Assembly (NCBI GenBank): GCA_025056655.1
Contig: JANWVL010000076.1
Location: 1-56,447 of the forward strand
DNA length: 56,447 nt
Origin: Candidatus Methylacidiphilales bacterium
GTDB lineage: Bacteria; Verrucomicrobiota; Verrucomicrobiia; Methylacidiphilales; JANWVL01
Direction: 5' to 3'
Shown here: in pieces, positions 1-8,133 of the stretch
Numbering within the stretch: position 1 is the stretch's first letter
Layout of the letters: every line of letters begins with the position of its first letter
Notes under the pieces: model-generated
Databases searched by the model: none
The model's input: the letters and a program-made list of their open reading frames with translations, nothing else
What the model was told of the DNA's origin: nothing
Made by a program: the position numbers and the translations under genes

Positions 1-34
1 CCCCCCTCCCCCCCATCCCCCAGCCCGCGCCCCA
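1..34 (-). other. C-tract / possible G-quadruplex on minus strand
   Basis: The first 34 bases of the + strand are runs of 6, 8, 5, 3 and 4 C separated by 1-3 bases. The complementary strand therefore fits the G3+N1-7 quadruplex pattern. It lies about 80 bp before dxs. Whether it has a function or only reflects the C-rich composition of this block cannot be told. Confidence 0.35.
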
Positions 35-41
35 CCTAAAC

Positions 42-69
42 TTTACAACTTGGCATCACCCAACATTAT
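42..69 (+). promoter_or_regulatory. candidate sigma-70 promoter before dxs
   Basis: TTTACA (42-47) and CATTAT (64-69) are separated by 16 bp, matching 5/6 and 4/6 of the consensus. They lie 40 bp upstream of the dxs start. This is weak evidence by eye only; dxs could also be read from an upstream gene outside the window. Confidence 0.25.
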
Positions 70-110
70 GACAACCTAAACCACTCCCCACAAACTCTCC
101 CACACCCCCC

Positions 111-1973
111 ATGAGCAAGCTACTCGATACCATCAACTCACCAGCCGACCTCAAAAAAATCCCCATCCCACACCTCCCCACCCTCGCACAAGAAATCCGA
201 GAAAAACTCATCTACGACCTCTCAAAGACCGGCGGCCACCTCGGTCCAAACCTCGGCGTCGTCGAGCTCACCATCGCCCTCCACTACGTCTTCAACACCC
301 CCACAGACAACTTCGTATTCGACGTCTCCCACCAAGCCTACGTCCACAAACTCCTCACCGGTCGCCGCGATCGATTCCACACCATCCGCCAACCCGGAGG
401 ACTCAACGGCTTCATGCTCCGCACCGAATCCGAACACGACTGCTACGGCGCCGGCCACGCAGGCACAGCCCTCTCCGCCGCCCTCGGCATGGCCGTCGGC
501 CGCGACCATCGAGGCACACAAGAACACATCATCGCCCTCTGCGGCGACGCCGCCTTCACCTGCGGCATCACCTTCGAAGCCCTCAACAACGTCGCCCACC
601 ACACACGCCGACTCATCATCATCCTCAACGACAACGAATGGTCCATCGACAAAAACGTCGGCGCCATCGCCAACTACTTCAACCGCATCGCCACAAACCC
701 CGGCATCGCCTCCCTACACGATCGAGCACGAAAATTCCTCGAGCGCATCGGAGGAAAACTCGCTGCCCGAGCCCTACACAAAGCCGAAGAAGCCGTAAAA
801 GGCATGGTCTTCCCCTCCCTCCTCTTCGAAGAATTCGGCGTCACCTACTACGGCCCCATCGATGGCCACGACATCCCCACACTCATCAAAACCTTCGAAT
901 TCCTAAAAGAACAAGACTACCCCGTCCTCCTCCACGTCCTCACCACAAAATCCAAAGGCTTCGAACCCGCACTCGAAAAACAAAAAAAATTCCACGGCCT
1001 AGGCCCATTCGACCCCGAAACAGGCGAAACCCTCCCCTCCTCCCAACCCACCTATTCCGAAATCTTCGCCGACACCCTCGTACGCCTAGCCAACGACGAC
1101 CCCACAATCATCGCCATCACAGGCGCCATGCCCAACGGCACCGGCCTCGACCGCTTCTCCCCCAAACACCCCTCCAAATACTACGACGTCGGCATCGCCG
1201 AAGAACACGCCGTCATTTTTGCAGCAGGCCTCGCAACCAAAGGCCTAAAACCCTTCTGCGCCATATACTCCACCTTTCTACAACGCGCCTTCGACCCCAT
1301 CGTCCACGACGTCTGCCTCCAAAACCTCCACGTCGTCTTCTGCATGGACCGAGCCGGCCTCTCAGGAGACGACGGCCCCACCCATCACGGCCTCTTCGAC
1401 ATCGCCTACCTCCGCGGCATCCCCAACATCGTCCTAATGGCCCCCAAAGACGAAGAAGAATTCGCCGACATGCTCGCCACCGCAGCAGCCCACAACGGCC
1501 CCATCGCCATCCGATACCCACGCGGCATCGGCCCAGGCGCAAAACCCAAAGAAAAACTCACCCCCATCCCCATCGGCCAAGCTGAAATCATCCACGACGG
1601 CAACGACGTCGCCATCCTCGCCCTAGGCGACCTCTTCAACATGGGCGCACAAACCCGCATAGAACTCGAAAAACAAGGCTACTCCACCGCACTTATCAAT
1701 CCCCGCTTCATCAAACCCCTCGACCAAAAAACCCTCGAACACTACGCACGCCGCTGCCGCTTAATCATCACCTTCGAAGACCACGTCCTAAAAAACGGAT
1801 TCGGCACAGCCGTCCTCGAAACCCTCAGCGACCTCCAACTCCCCACACCAGTCATCCGCATCGGCTGGCCAGACCAATTCATCGAGCACGGCAAAGTCCC
1901 CGCACTACGACAAAAATATGGCATCTCCGTCGCCTCTGCGCTAGAAAAAGCCATCACCATACTAAAAAAATGA
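111..1973 (+). CDS. dxs: 1-deoxy-D-xylulose-5-phosphate synthase
   Basis: Condenses pyruvate with glyceraldehyde-3-phosphate, the first step of the MEP isoprenoid pathway; a cytosolic ThDP enzyme. The 620 aa length is normal. Visible landmarks are the N-terminal His motif GGHLGPNLG (about 42-49), DVSHQAYVHK (71-80), a ThDP motif starting CGDAAFT (144-150), LNDNEWSI, the catalytic Glu365 in GIAEEHAV, and DRAGLSGDDGPTHHG in the pyrimidine-binding domain. The usual GDG of the ThDP motif reads GDA here, a variant I associate with verrucomicrobial DXS. The start is the only Met before the conserved region; no Shine-Dalgarno sequence precedes it (C6 before the ATG). It supplies precursors for the squalene genes at 32.7-35.8 kb. 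The following protease gene is close enough for cotranscription. Confidence 0.95.
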   Translation: MSKLLDTINSPADLKKIPIPHLPTLAQEIREKLIYDLSKTGGHLGPNLGVVELTIALHYVFNTPTDNFVFDVSHQAYVHKLLTGRRDRFHTIRQPGGLNGFMLRTESEHDCYGAGHAGTALSAALGMAVGRDHRGTQEHIIALCGDAAFTCGITFEALNNVAHHTRRLIIILNDNEWSIDKNVGAIANYFNRIATNPGIASLHDRARKFLERIGGKLAARALHKAEEAVKGMVFPSLLFEEFGVTYYGPIDGHDIPTLIKTFEFLKEQDYPVLLHVLTTKSKGFEPALEKQKKFHGLGPFDPETGETLPSSQPTYSEIFADTLVRLANDDPTIIAITGAMPNGTGLDRFSPKHPSKYYDVGIAEEHAVIFAAGLATKGLKPFCAIYSTFLQRAFDPIVHDVCLQNLHVVFCMDRAGLSGDDGPTHHGLFDIAYLRGIPNIVLMAPKDEEEFADMLATAAAHNGPIAIRYPRGIGPGAKPKEKLTPIPIGQAEIIHDGNDVAILALGDLFNMGAQTRIELEKQGYSTALINPRFIKPLDQKTLEHYARRCRLIITFEDHVLKNGFGTAVLETLSDLQLPTPVIRIGWPDQFIEHGKVPALRQKYGISVASALEKAITILKK

Positions 1974-2011
1974 ACACCCCATCACACCAACCACCCACAC
2001 CACCCCACAAC

Positions 2012-3616
2012 ATGAAAACCACCCCACACAACACCATCCTCCTCTCCCTATCCCTCACCCTACTCCTCACCTCCTGCACTTTCGCAGCAAACGAATGGTG
2101 GCCAGAAGGCAAAAAAACAGAAAAATTCACACAACCCATCCTCCTCGACACCACCCCCATCAACCGAAACACCGCACCAACAATCAGCTACGCCAACGTC
2201 GTCAAAAAAGTAACCCCCAGCGTAGTCAGCATCATCTCCATGCAACCTAAACCAAACATCCAAGAATTCATACACCCCTTCCTAGACGACCCCTTCTTCC
2301 GACGCTTCTTCGGACCAGACTTCTTCGGCCTCCCAGACGACGAAGACCCACTAGACCAGCGCCGTTTCAACCGAAGACCCACCCCCAAACAACCCGACAA
2401 CCGAAACAAACGTCGCCGAAACGTCCCAGCAGGCATCGGCTCAGGCGTCGTCATCACCAGTGATGGCTACATCATCACCAACAACCACGTCGTAGATAAT
2501 GCAGAAGAAATCAAAGTCTCATTCGATGGCCTAAAAGACGGCAAACGAGAAATGACCGCAAAACTCATCGGAGCCGACAAACGCACCGACATCGCCCTGC
2601 TCAAAGTCGACCTACAAAACCTCACCCCCATCACCCTCGGCGACAGCGACCAACTCGAAGTCGGAGACATCGTCCTAGCCATCGGCAGCCCCTTCAAACT
2701 CACCCAGACCGTCACCTCAGGCATCGTCAGCGCCCTCGGACGCAACATCACCCAAGGCCGAGAAACCCTATTCTCCGATTTCATCCAGACCGACGCCCCC
2801 ATCAACCAAGGCAACTCCGGCGGTGCACTCGTCGACATCCAAGGACGCCTCGTCGGCATCAACACAATGATCTTCTCCTCCACCGGCGGCAACATCGGCA
2901 TCGGATTCGCCATCCCCACCAACACCGTCCGAGCCATCACCGAGCAACTCATCACCAAAGGAAAAGTCAGCCGCGGCTTCATCGGCGTCTCAATACAAGA
3001 AATCACCGATGACATCTACGAAGCCAACAAACTCAACACACGCGACGGAGCCCTAGTCTCCGAAGTCATCGAAGACTCCCCAGCAGAAAAAGCCGGAATC
3101 AAACATGGCGACATCATCATCGAATTCAACGGACGCCCCATAGACACCCCCGCCACACTCCGCCGCCTCGTCAGCAACACCCCACCCGGCACCCCATCCC
3201 AAATCAAAGTCCTACGCGACGGAAAAACACTCACTTTACCAATCACTCCAAAAGAACTACCCGCAAATCAAGACGGATCACCCAGCGAACCAACCCCAAC
3301 TGACAACGGCGACACCACCGACCAATCAGCACTAAGCGGCGTAGAATTAAGCGACATCACCCCATCCCTCCGCGAACGCTTCAACATCCCAGAAAAAATA
3401 ACCGGTGTCGTCATCCTCAGCATCGAACCAGACTCCCCAGCCGCAGAAGCAGGCCTATCCGTTGGCGACGTCATCCGCGACATCGGCAACAAACCCGTCA
3501 AAAACGTCAACGAAGCTCAATCGCTCCTCAGCGAAATCAAAGACAAACGCTACGTGCTTCGCGTCTGGAGCCGCGAAACTCGCGGCACCCGCTTCGTCGT
3601 CGTAGACGAAAACTAA
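2012..3616 (+). CDS. HtrA/DegP-type periplasmic serine protease with two PDZ domains, lipoprotein
   Basis: Envelope quality-control protease of the trypsin-like S1C family. A lipoprotein signal peptide ends in LLTSC (Cys22), so it is probably membrane anchored. The catalytic triad is His159 (ITNNHVV), Asp193 (KRTDIALL) and Ser269 (GNSGGAL). PDZ1 begins around GFIGVSIQ, with DSPAEKAGI inside it; PDZ2 carries DSPAAEAGL near the C-terminus. Residues 85-137 form an Arg/Pro/Asp-rich insertion before the protease core. An in-frame ATG at 1970 overlaps the dxs stop (ATGA), but ATG 2012 is preferred because it begins directly with the signal peptide (MKTT...), giving 534 aa. It could be called degP, degQ or mucD; the subfamily is not resolvable by eye. 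Confidence 0.9.
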   Translation: MKTTPHNTILLSLSLTLLLTSCTFAANEWWPEGKKTEKFTQPILLDTTPINRNTAPTISYANVVKKVTPSVVSIISMQPKPNIQEFIHPFLDDPFFRRFFGPDFFGLPDDEDPLDQRRFNRRPTPKQPDNRNKRRRNVPAGIGSGVVITSDGYIITNNHVVDNAEEIKVSFDGLKDGKREMTAKLIGADKRTDIALLKVDLQNLTPITLGDSDQLEVGDIVLAIGSPFKLTQTVTSGIVSALGRNITQGRETLFSDFIQTDAPINQGNSGGALVDIQGRLVGINTMIFSSTGGNIGIGFAIPTNTVRAITEQLITKGKVSRGFIGVSIQEITDDIYEANKLNTRDGALVSEVIEDSPAEKAGIKHGDIIIEFNGRPIDTPATLRRLVSNTPPGTPSQIKVLRDGKTLTLPITPKELPANQDGSPSEPTPTDNGDTTDQSALSGVELSDITPSLRERFNIPEKITGVVILSIEPDSPAAEAGLSVGDVIRDIGNKPVKNVNEAQSLLSEIKDKRYVLRVWSRETRGTRFVVVDEN

Positions 3617-3637
3617 AACAAAAACACCCCCTCACCT

Positions 3638-4763
3638 ATGGACAAAACTCAATTTGCAACCCTCCAACACCGCCTAGCACAACTCCGGAGGTTTCTTTGA
3701 CCTTCCCAACCTCCAAAACAAACTCAAAGCGCTAGAGGACCAAATCGCCCAACAATCATTCTGGAACGACCCCCAAACTGCACAAAAAATCATCCTCGAA
3801 GCCAATCAACTTAAAGAAAAAATCCAACCCATCCTCAACCTCGAAGAAGCCCAGCGCAACATCTTATGCCTCTTTGACCTAATACAAGAACACCCAGACG
3901 AACCCTCCCTCCAAACCGAACTCCACAAAGAACTCTCCACATTCTCCCAAAACCTCGACCAAGCCGAGCTAAAAATCCTCCTCTCCGATCCACGCGATAT
4001 AAACAATGCCATCGTCAGCCTCCACGCAGGAGCTGGCGGCACAGAAGCCTGCGATTGGGTCAGCATGCTCTTACGAATGATCACCCGATACGCCGAATCC
4101 AGAGGCTACACGACCGAAATCCTCGATATCTTACCCGGCGAAGAAGCCGGCATCAAATCCGCTACCCTCATCGTCCGCGGACCCTACGCCTACGCCTACC
4201 TCAAATCCGAAAGCGGCGTCCACCGACTCGTCCGCATCTCACCCTTCAACGCACAAGGAAAACGCCAAACCTCCTTCGCCTCAATTGACGTCATCCCCGA
4301 AATTGATGATACCATCGAAATCAAAATTGAAGAAAAAGACCTCCGCATCGATGTCTTCCGCGCCAGCGGACACGGCGGACAAGGCGTAAACACCACCGAC
4401 TCAGCCGTCCGCATCACCCACCTGCCCACTGGCCTAGTTGTCACCTGCCAAAATGAACGTTCCCAACTCAAAAATAAAGCAACCGCTCTAAAAGTCCTAC
4501 GCTCCAGACTCTACGAAATGGAATTAGACAAAAAACGCGCCGAAGCAGAAAAACACTACAGCGAAAAAGGAGAAATCGCCTGGGGACGACAAATTCGCTC
4601 CTACGTCTTCCACCCATATCAGATGGTCAAAGACTTGCGAACAGGCGAACAAACCTCAGACATCCAAGCAGTAATGGATGGGCAACTGCTCCCTTTCGCT
4701 GAAGCATTCATCCGCGGAAAAAAACGAATAGACCCCTCTCCAAATCAAGCCCAAACCGATTAA
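3638..4763 (+). CDS. prfB: peptide chain release factor 2 (programmed +1 frameshift)
   Basis: Terminates translation at UGA and UAA. It starts at ATG 3638, reads 20 codons to an in-frame TGA at 3698-3700, then continues in the +1 frame from GAC 3699 to the TAA ending at 4763, giving about 374 aa after frameshifting. The SPF tripeptide that reads UGA (LVRISPFNAQG) and the GGQ hydrolysis motif (SGHGGQGVNTT) are both intact, so this is RF2 and not RF1. The N-terminal acidic helical domain follows the shift site. It lies 21 bp after the htrA stop. The in-frame UGA gives autoregulation: low RF2 favours the frameshift. A gene caller that ignores the shift would start at an internal ATG such as 4065 and lose the first half. 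Confidence 0.95.
3687..3701 (+). promoter_or_regulatory. RF2 programmed frameshift site
   Basis: GGAGG (3687-3691) acts as an internal Shine-Dalgarno sequence three bases before CTT TGA C (3695-3701). Order, spacing and slip codon match the classical prfB recoding site. It also indicates that the host ribosome keeps a normal anti-SD sequence, although many genes here have no SD. Confidence 0.93.
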
Positions 4764-4777
4764 CACCACCCCTTATC

Positions 4778-5557
4778 ATGAATAAACTCTCAGAAATCCT
4801 CCGCACCAAACAACAAGAAGTCGCTTCACTCCTCCCAGAATTCGAAAGCCTCCGCAGAGCTGCATGGCTACGAAATGAGTTTTGCTCCTTCGAAAACGCA
4901 ATCCGCCGCATAGATGGGACCTTAGCCATAATTGCCGAAATAAAACGTCAATCTCCCTCGGCTGGCGTCATCGCTCCAGATTTTGATCCCGTCCGACAAG
5001 CCCGCCTTTACCAAGAAGCAGGAGCCGATGCTTTAAGTGTGTTAACTGACTCCCCCTACTTTGGTGGATCTATCGAGCATCTCCAAGCCATCCGCAAAGC
5101 AGTCGATCTCCCCATACTCCGTAAAGATTTCATCATCCATGAAGTGCAACTTTACCAAAGCGTCGTCGCTGGAGCAGATGCAGTGCTCTTGATTGTAGCC
5201 GCTCTAGACCAGCAGACTCTACAACACCTCCACACGCTCGCACGAGATCTTCAACTCGACGTCCTAGTCGAGGTGCACACACATGAAGAGATAGACCGCG
5301 CCCTCGAAATCGATGCCCGAATTATCGGCATAAACAACCGAGACCTTAAAACGTTCACCGTCGACTTATCCGTCACCGATAAACTGATTGACGACATCCC
5401 CGCCGACGTCATCGCCGTCAGTGAGAGTGGAATCAAAAATCGCGACGATGCCCGATTCGTCCGCAACTGCGGCGCACAAGCTATCCTCGTAGGCGAGACC
5501 CTAATGCGCGCTCAAGACGTTGCAGATACAATCCGTCAACTCAGCCTTCGTCGCTAA
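4778..5557 (+). CDS. trpC: indole-3-glycerol phosphate synthase
   Basis: Closes the indole ring in tryptophan synthesis by converting CdRP to indole-3-glycerol phosphate. The 259 aa protein is a single TIM barrel of the usual length. Diagnostic segments are IAEIKRQSPSAG (catalytic Lys), GADALSVLTD, FGGS, LRKDFI, GINNRDL, VSESGI and AILVGETLM. It follows prfB by 14 bp and converges on the lipoprotein gene. The next tryptophan enzyme, trpA, is 17 kb away, so trp genes are dispersed in this genome. No trp leader or T-box is seen. Confidence 0.95.
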   Translation: MNKLSEILRTKQQEVASLLPEFESLRRAAWLRNEFCSFENAIRRIDGTLAIIAEIKRQSPSAGVIAPDFDPVRQARLYQEAGADALSVLTDSPYFGGSIEHLQAIRKAVDLPILRKDFIIHEVQLYQSVVAGADAVLLIVAALDQQTLQHLHTLARDLQLDVLVEVHTHEEIDRALEIDARIIGINNRDLKTFTVDLSVTDKLIDDIPADVIAVSESGIKNRDDARFVRNCGAQAILVGETLMRAQDVADTIRQLSLRR

Positions 5558-5571
5558 AAACCAGATTTCGA

Positions 5572-6057
5572 CTACGGCACAACAAATATCTTGTTCGTAT
5601 AAGGGCAACGCACTTCCGTCCCAGGTGGATAGCCGCGGACATCCACCAGCCCAGCATGCTCAGCAAAAGGACTTCTGACCAGCCCCTTCTTATCAGTCAA
5701 AATTCCTTTCGGATAACGTGGCGCCGGAGGCACACGATTACTCGCAGGAACTATAGGACGATCATTACCAAGACTCGGCGTGGGATTTTGCTGCTGAGGT
5801 GCATTAGGTTCCATAGGATATGGTGTGGTGTCAGCAGGCGTTCCTTCCTCATACACATTCGGCGGTGGCACGTTAGCCTCCTGAGGCATAGCGGAAGGGT
5901 CATAACTGCCATACGGATTAGACTGAGGATAGGAATAGGTGCCTGCAGAAAGCCCGATACTCGGATCCCGCTTCGGAGCAGACCCACATCCATTGAATAC
6001 AAAGACAATAGCAACACATGCCGACAAACCCAAAAAGCTCAATCTCATAAAACTCAT
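5572..6057 (-). CDS. small proline-rich lipoprotein with conserved C-terminal motif
   Basis: A 161 aa exported protein of unknown function. The N-terminus is a signal peptide with lipobox FNGC. A low-complexity Pro/Asn/Tyr/Gln-rich middle follows. The compact C-terminal block has [26 protein letters not shown] and KIFVVP; I recall similar tails in several verrucomicrobial lipoproteins, but that is memory and not a search. A second in-frame ATG at 6048 (MRLSFLG) is an equally good start. It converges on trpC with a 14-bp gap. Confidence 0.7.
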   Translation of the reverse strand: MSFMRLSFLGLSACVAIVFVFNGCGSAPKRDPSIGLSAGTYSYPQSNPYGSYDPSAMPQEANVPPPNVYEEGTPADTTPYPMEPNAPQQQNPTPSLGNDRPIVPASNRVPPAPRYPKGILTDKKGLVRSPFAEHAGLVDVRGYPPGTEVRCPYTNKIFVVP

Positions 6058-6081
6058 TCTTTAAAGGTTCATTCTAAAAAA

Positions 6082-8127
6082 TCAACTGACGTTTTTAGCC
6101 AAGCTAAACTCTATCCACCAAGCCTTGCGATCACCAGCTGCAAGACACAAACGTTGCTGCATAAAAAGAGCAGACCCCTGGTAGCTCTGAATCCTTTCCT
6201 CGGCGCCACAAGTGGTGTAAATTGGCACCTGCATAAGCCTGATCGGTGTCTGCACACGCCAGCTCCAAAGCAACCCCTTTACCTTATCAGACATATTCCA
6301 ATCACTCACCCCGTCGTAATCCAGACGTTCTCCGCTACAGTGTGAATTTCCGCAGACATGAATAGACCGCTGAAAATCATTCCCATCCAAAAAGGAATAA
6401 TTCGCCTCGATCACCCATAGACAATCCAACAAAATCGGCGAACGATTCTCCAACTGATACATCAGCCGTATAATCCCACTCCGGTCCATGCGATAGTGTT
6501 TTTGGCAACTAAGTTTCTGGCAACGGCCAAAGCTATAAATGCCCCCTTCGCGGACCAATTCCACATCACAATGATCCGGACCGTAAGCTATCTCCTTTAT
6601 CTCAAAAGGTTGATCGATAAAATCCCCATACTCAATAAATCGGCATCGTTCTAGATCATCCAAGCTAGTGTCCAGAGGCACAAAATGATCCTGAAACAAA
6701 TGACGTTCATACCAATCCTCAACGACATCAACATCAACTCCTCCCTTTGAAAAGTGATAAGCCTCCTTCCGACGACGGAAAGTATTGGTAACATTATAAG
6801 CCAACCCCAGCTCCGAGAGCTCACTCACAGACCCACCATAGGCTGGCCGCACAATCATCTGGACGTCACCGCCATGAAAACGCAGTTCTTCAATCCCATC
6901 CGCATCTAAGTCGATACGATCGAGCCTCGGCACCTCCCCCCTCTCTTTCCAGAGCGCCTTCTCGACATTTAAAATCTGTTCGTAAACGTGGTTCCGAAAA
7001 TAATTCGCATAGCACCCGTCTAGATCTCCATGCCAAAAGGCCGTATGGCACTGTGCCTTAAGAATACACTCAGTAAGTTGGTCGCGCCCCTCAATATGCC
7101 CCTCCTTGCTCAATTCATCTGAGAGATAAAGCAGCCTCTTGTGCATTCGATTGACCTCAGGATACTTTCTCAAAAAACCATTCCACGTCCCCACATGCAT
7201 AAAATTTAGAAACCGATCCCGATCAAACCGCCGACTCAACTCCGCCACCGAACGCTCATATTCCACAAGGGATTCCGTCAACAACGTTCGCTTCTGAACG
7301 TCGTGTGCGCATCCCTCCGGTAGATAGATTGTCCACAACCTTCGCGGCTCATCGACATATTCTCCGACCGTTCGTGTATGCACCCACTGTTTTTCGCTTT
7401 CCAGAAAGGAGACCCACTCCTCAAGCACCTCTCTCCCGGCAGCAATGCTTCGAGGCACCCCGCCCCCAAAATAGTGTTCACCGCGCTGAACCATCGCCAT
7501 AACTTGGGGATACGGCCGATGACTTGCTTGCATCAATAAATTTTTCGCTTCTGATAGAGACTGCCGCAGATCAAGTCGCAACCAAGACCGAAGATAAGGC
7601 ACGACGACTAGCTCTTGGCCTAGATATTCCGTCCGATACACTTCATACAAATCCGCAGATCGACAGCCAGCCTTCAAGAAAAGAGAGTCCTCAAGCACCG
7701 TGTAACGAATACCTGCCCGACGTAGCAGGCTAGGATAACGCGGCTCCCAGTGAGATTCCGCTAGCCACGCTCCACGCACCCGTTGCTTATAATGCTCGTA
7801 GATTAAGCTCGACATCTTTTCAAGCTGCCTTACCCCATCCTCATCTCGAAACATCCCAAATATCGGCTCGAAATAGCCACCCCCCATTAATTCTACTTGC
7901 CCCTGCTCACAGAGACATCGCAGCCTCATAGCTAAATCAGGGAAACACCGCGTTATTCGCTCAAGCAACGATCCATCAAAATGCAAAGTCAGCCGCAACG
8001 AGGGTAACCCCTCAATCGTCGCCACAAACGGACCGCAGATATTCCGGATGTAATCGTCCACCACATGATCGAAGTTGCCTGTAGGTTGATAAAAATGAAT
8101 AACCCAAAACAAAGTGACAGTATTCAT
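6082..8127 (-). CDS. GH57 4-alpha-glucanotransferase-like protein, acid/base Asp apparently missing
   Basis: 681 aa, alignable from memory along its length with Thermococcus litoralis 4-alpha-glucanotransferase (GH57 plus DUF1925/DUF1926 beta domains). Shared segments include PTGNF, GGGYFEP, WLAESHWEP with nucleophile Glu124, RKYPEVNRMHKR, ILKAQCHTAFWHG, PAYGGSVSELS, FQDHF and DFIDQPFE. Two key positions differ. HNHQP of motif 1 reads HFYQP (11-15). The motif carrying the acid/base Asp214 (HDDGEKFG) reads VQRGEHYFG (213-221), leaving Arg or Gln at that position. It may be a catalytically dead glucan-binding or regulatory protein, or may use another acid. It starts 6 bp after the second GH57 gene, so the two are cotranscribed. 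The nominal role is remodelling of maltodextrin or glycogen. Confidence 0.8.
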   Translation of the reverse strand: MNTVTLFWVIHFYQPTGNFDHVVDDYIRNICGPFVATIEGLPSLRLTLHFDGSLLERITRCFPDLAMRLRCLCEQGQVELMGGGYFEPIFGMFRDEDGVRQLEKMSSLIYEHYKQRVRGAWLAESHWEPRYPSLLRRAGIRYTVLEDSLFLKAGCRSADLYEVYRTEYLGQELVVVPYLRSWLRLDLRQSLSEAKNLLMQASHRPYPQVMAMVQRGEHYFGGGVPRSIAAGREVLEEWVSFLESEKQWVHTRTVGEYVDEPRRLWTIYLPEGCAHDVQKRTLLTESLVEYERSVAELSRRFDRDRFLNFMHVGTWNGFLRKYPEVNRMHKRLLYLSDELSKEGHIEGRDQLTECILKAQCHTAFWHGDLDGCYANYFRNHVYEQILNVEKALWKERGEVPRLDRIDLDADGIEELRFHGGDVQMIVRPAYGGSVSELSELGLAYNVTNTFRRRKEAYHFSKGGVDVDVVEDWYERHLFQDHFVPLDTSLDDLERCRFIEYGDFIDQPFEIKEIAYGPDHCDVELVREGGIYSFGRCQKLSCQKHYRMDRSGIIRLMYQLENRSPILLDCLWVIEANYSFLDGNDFQRSIHVCGNSHCSGERLDYDGVSDWNMSDKVKGLLWSWRVQTPIRLMQVPIYTTCGAEERIQSYQGSALFMQQRLCLAAGDRKAWWIEFSLAKNVS

Positions 8128-8133
8128 TGCTCC

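Noticed and set aside
638-1585. 315-codon Arg/Pro-rich plus-strand frame within dxs
   Set aside because: Shadow of dxs in another frame caused by C bias.
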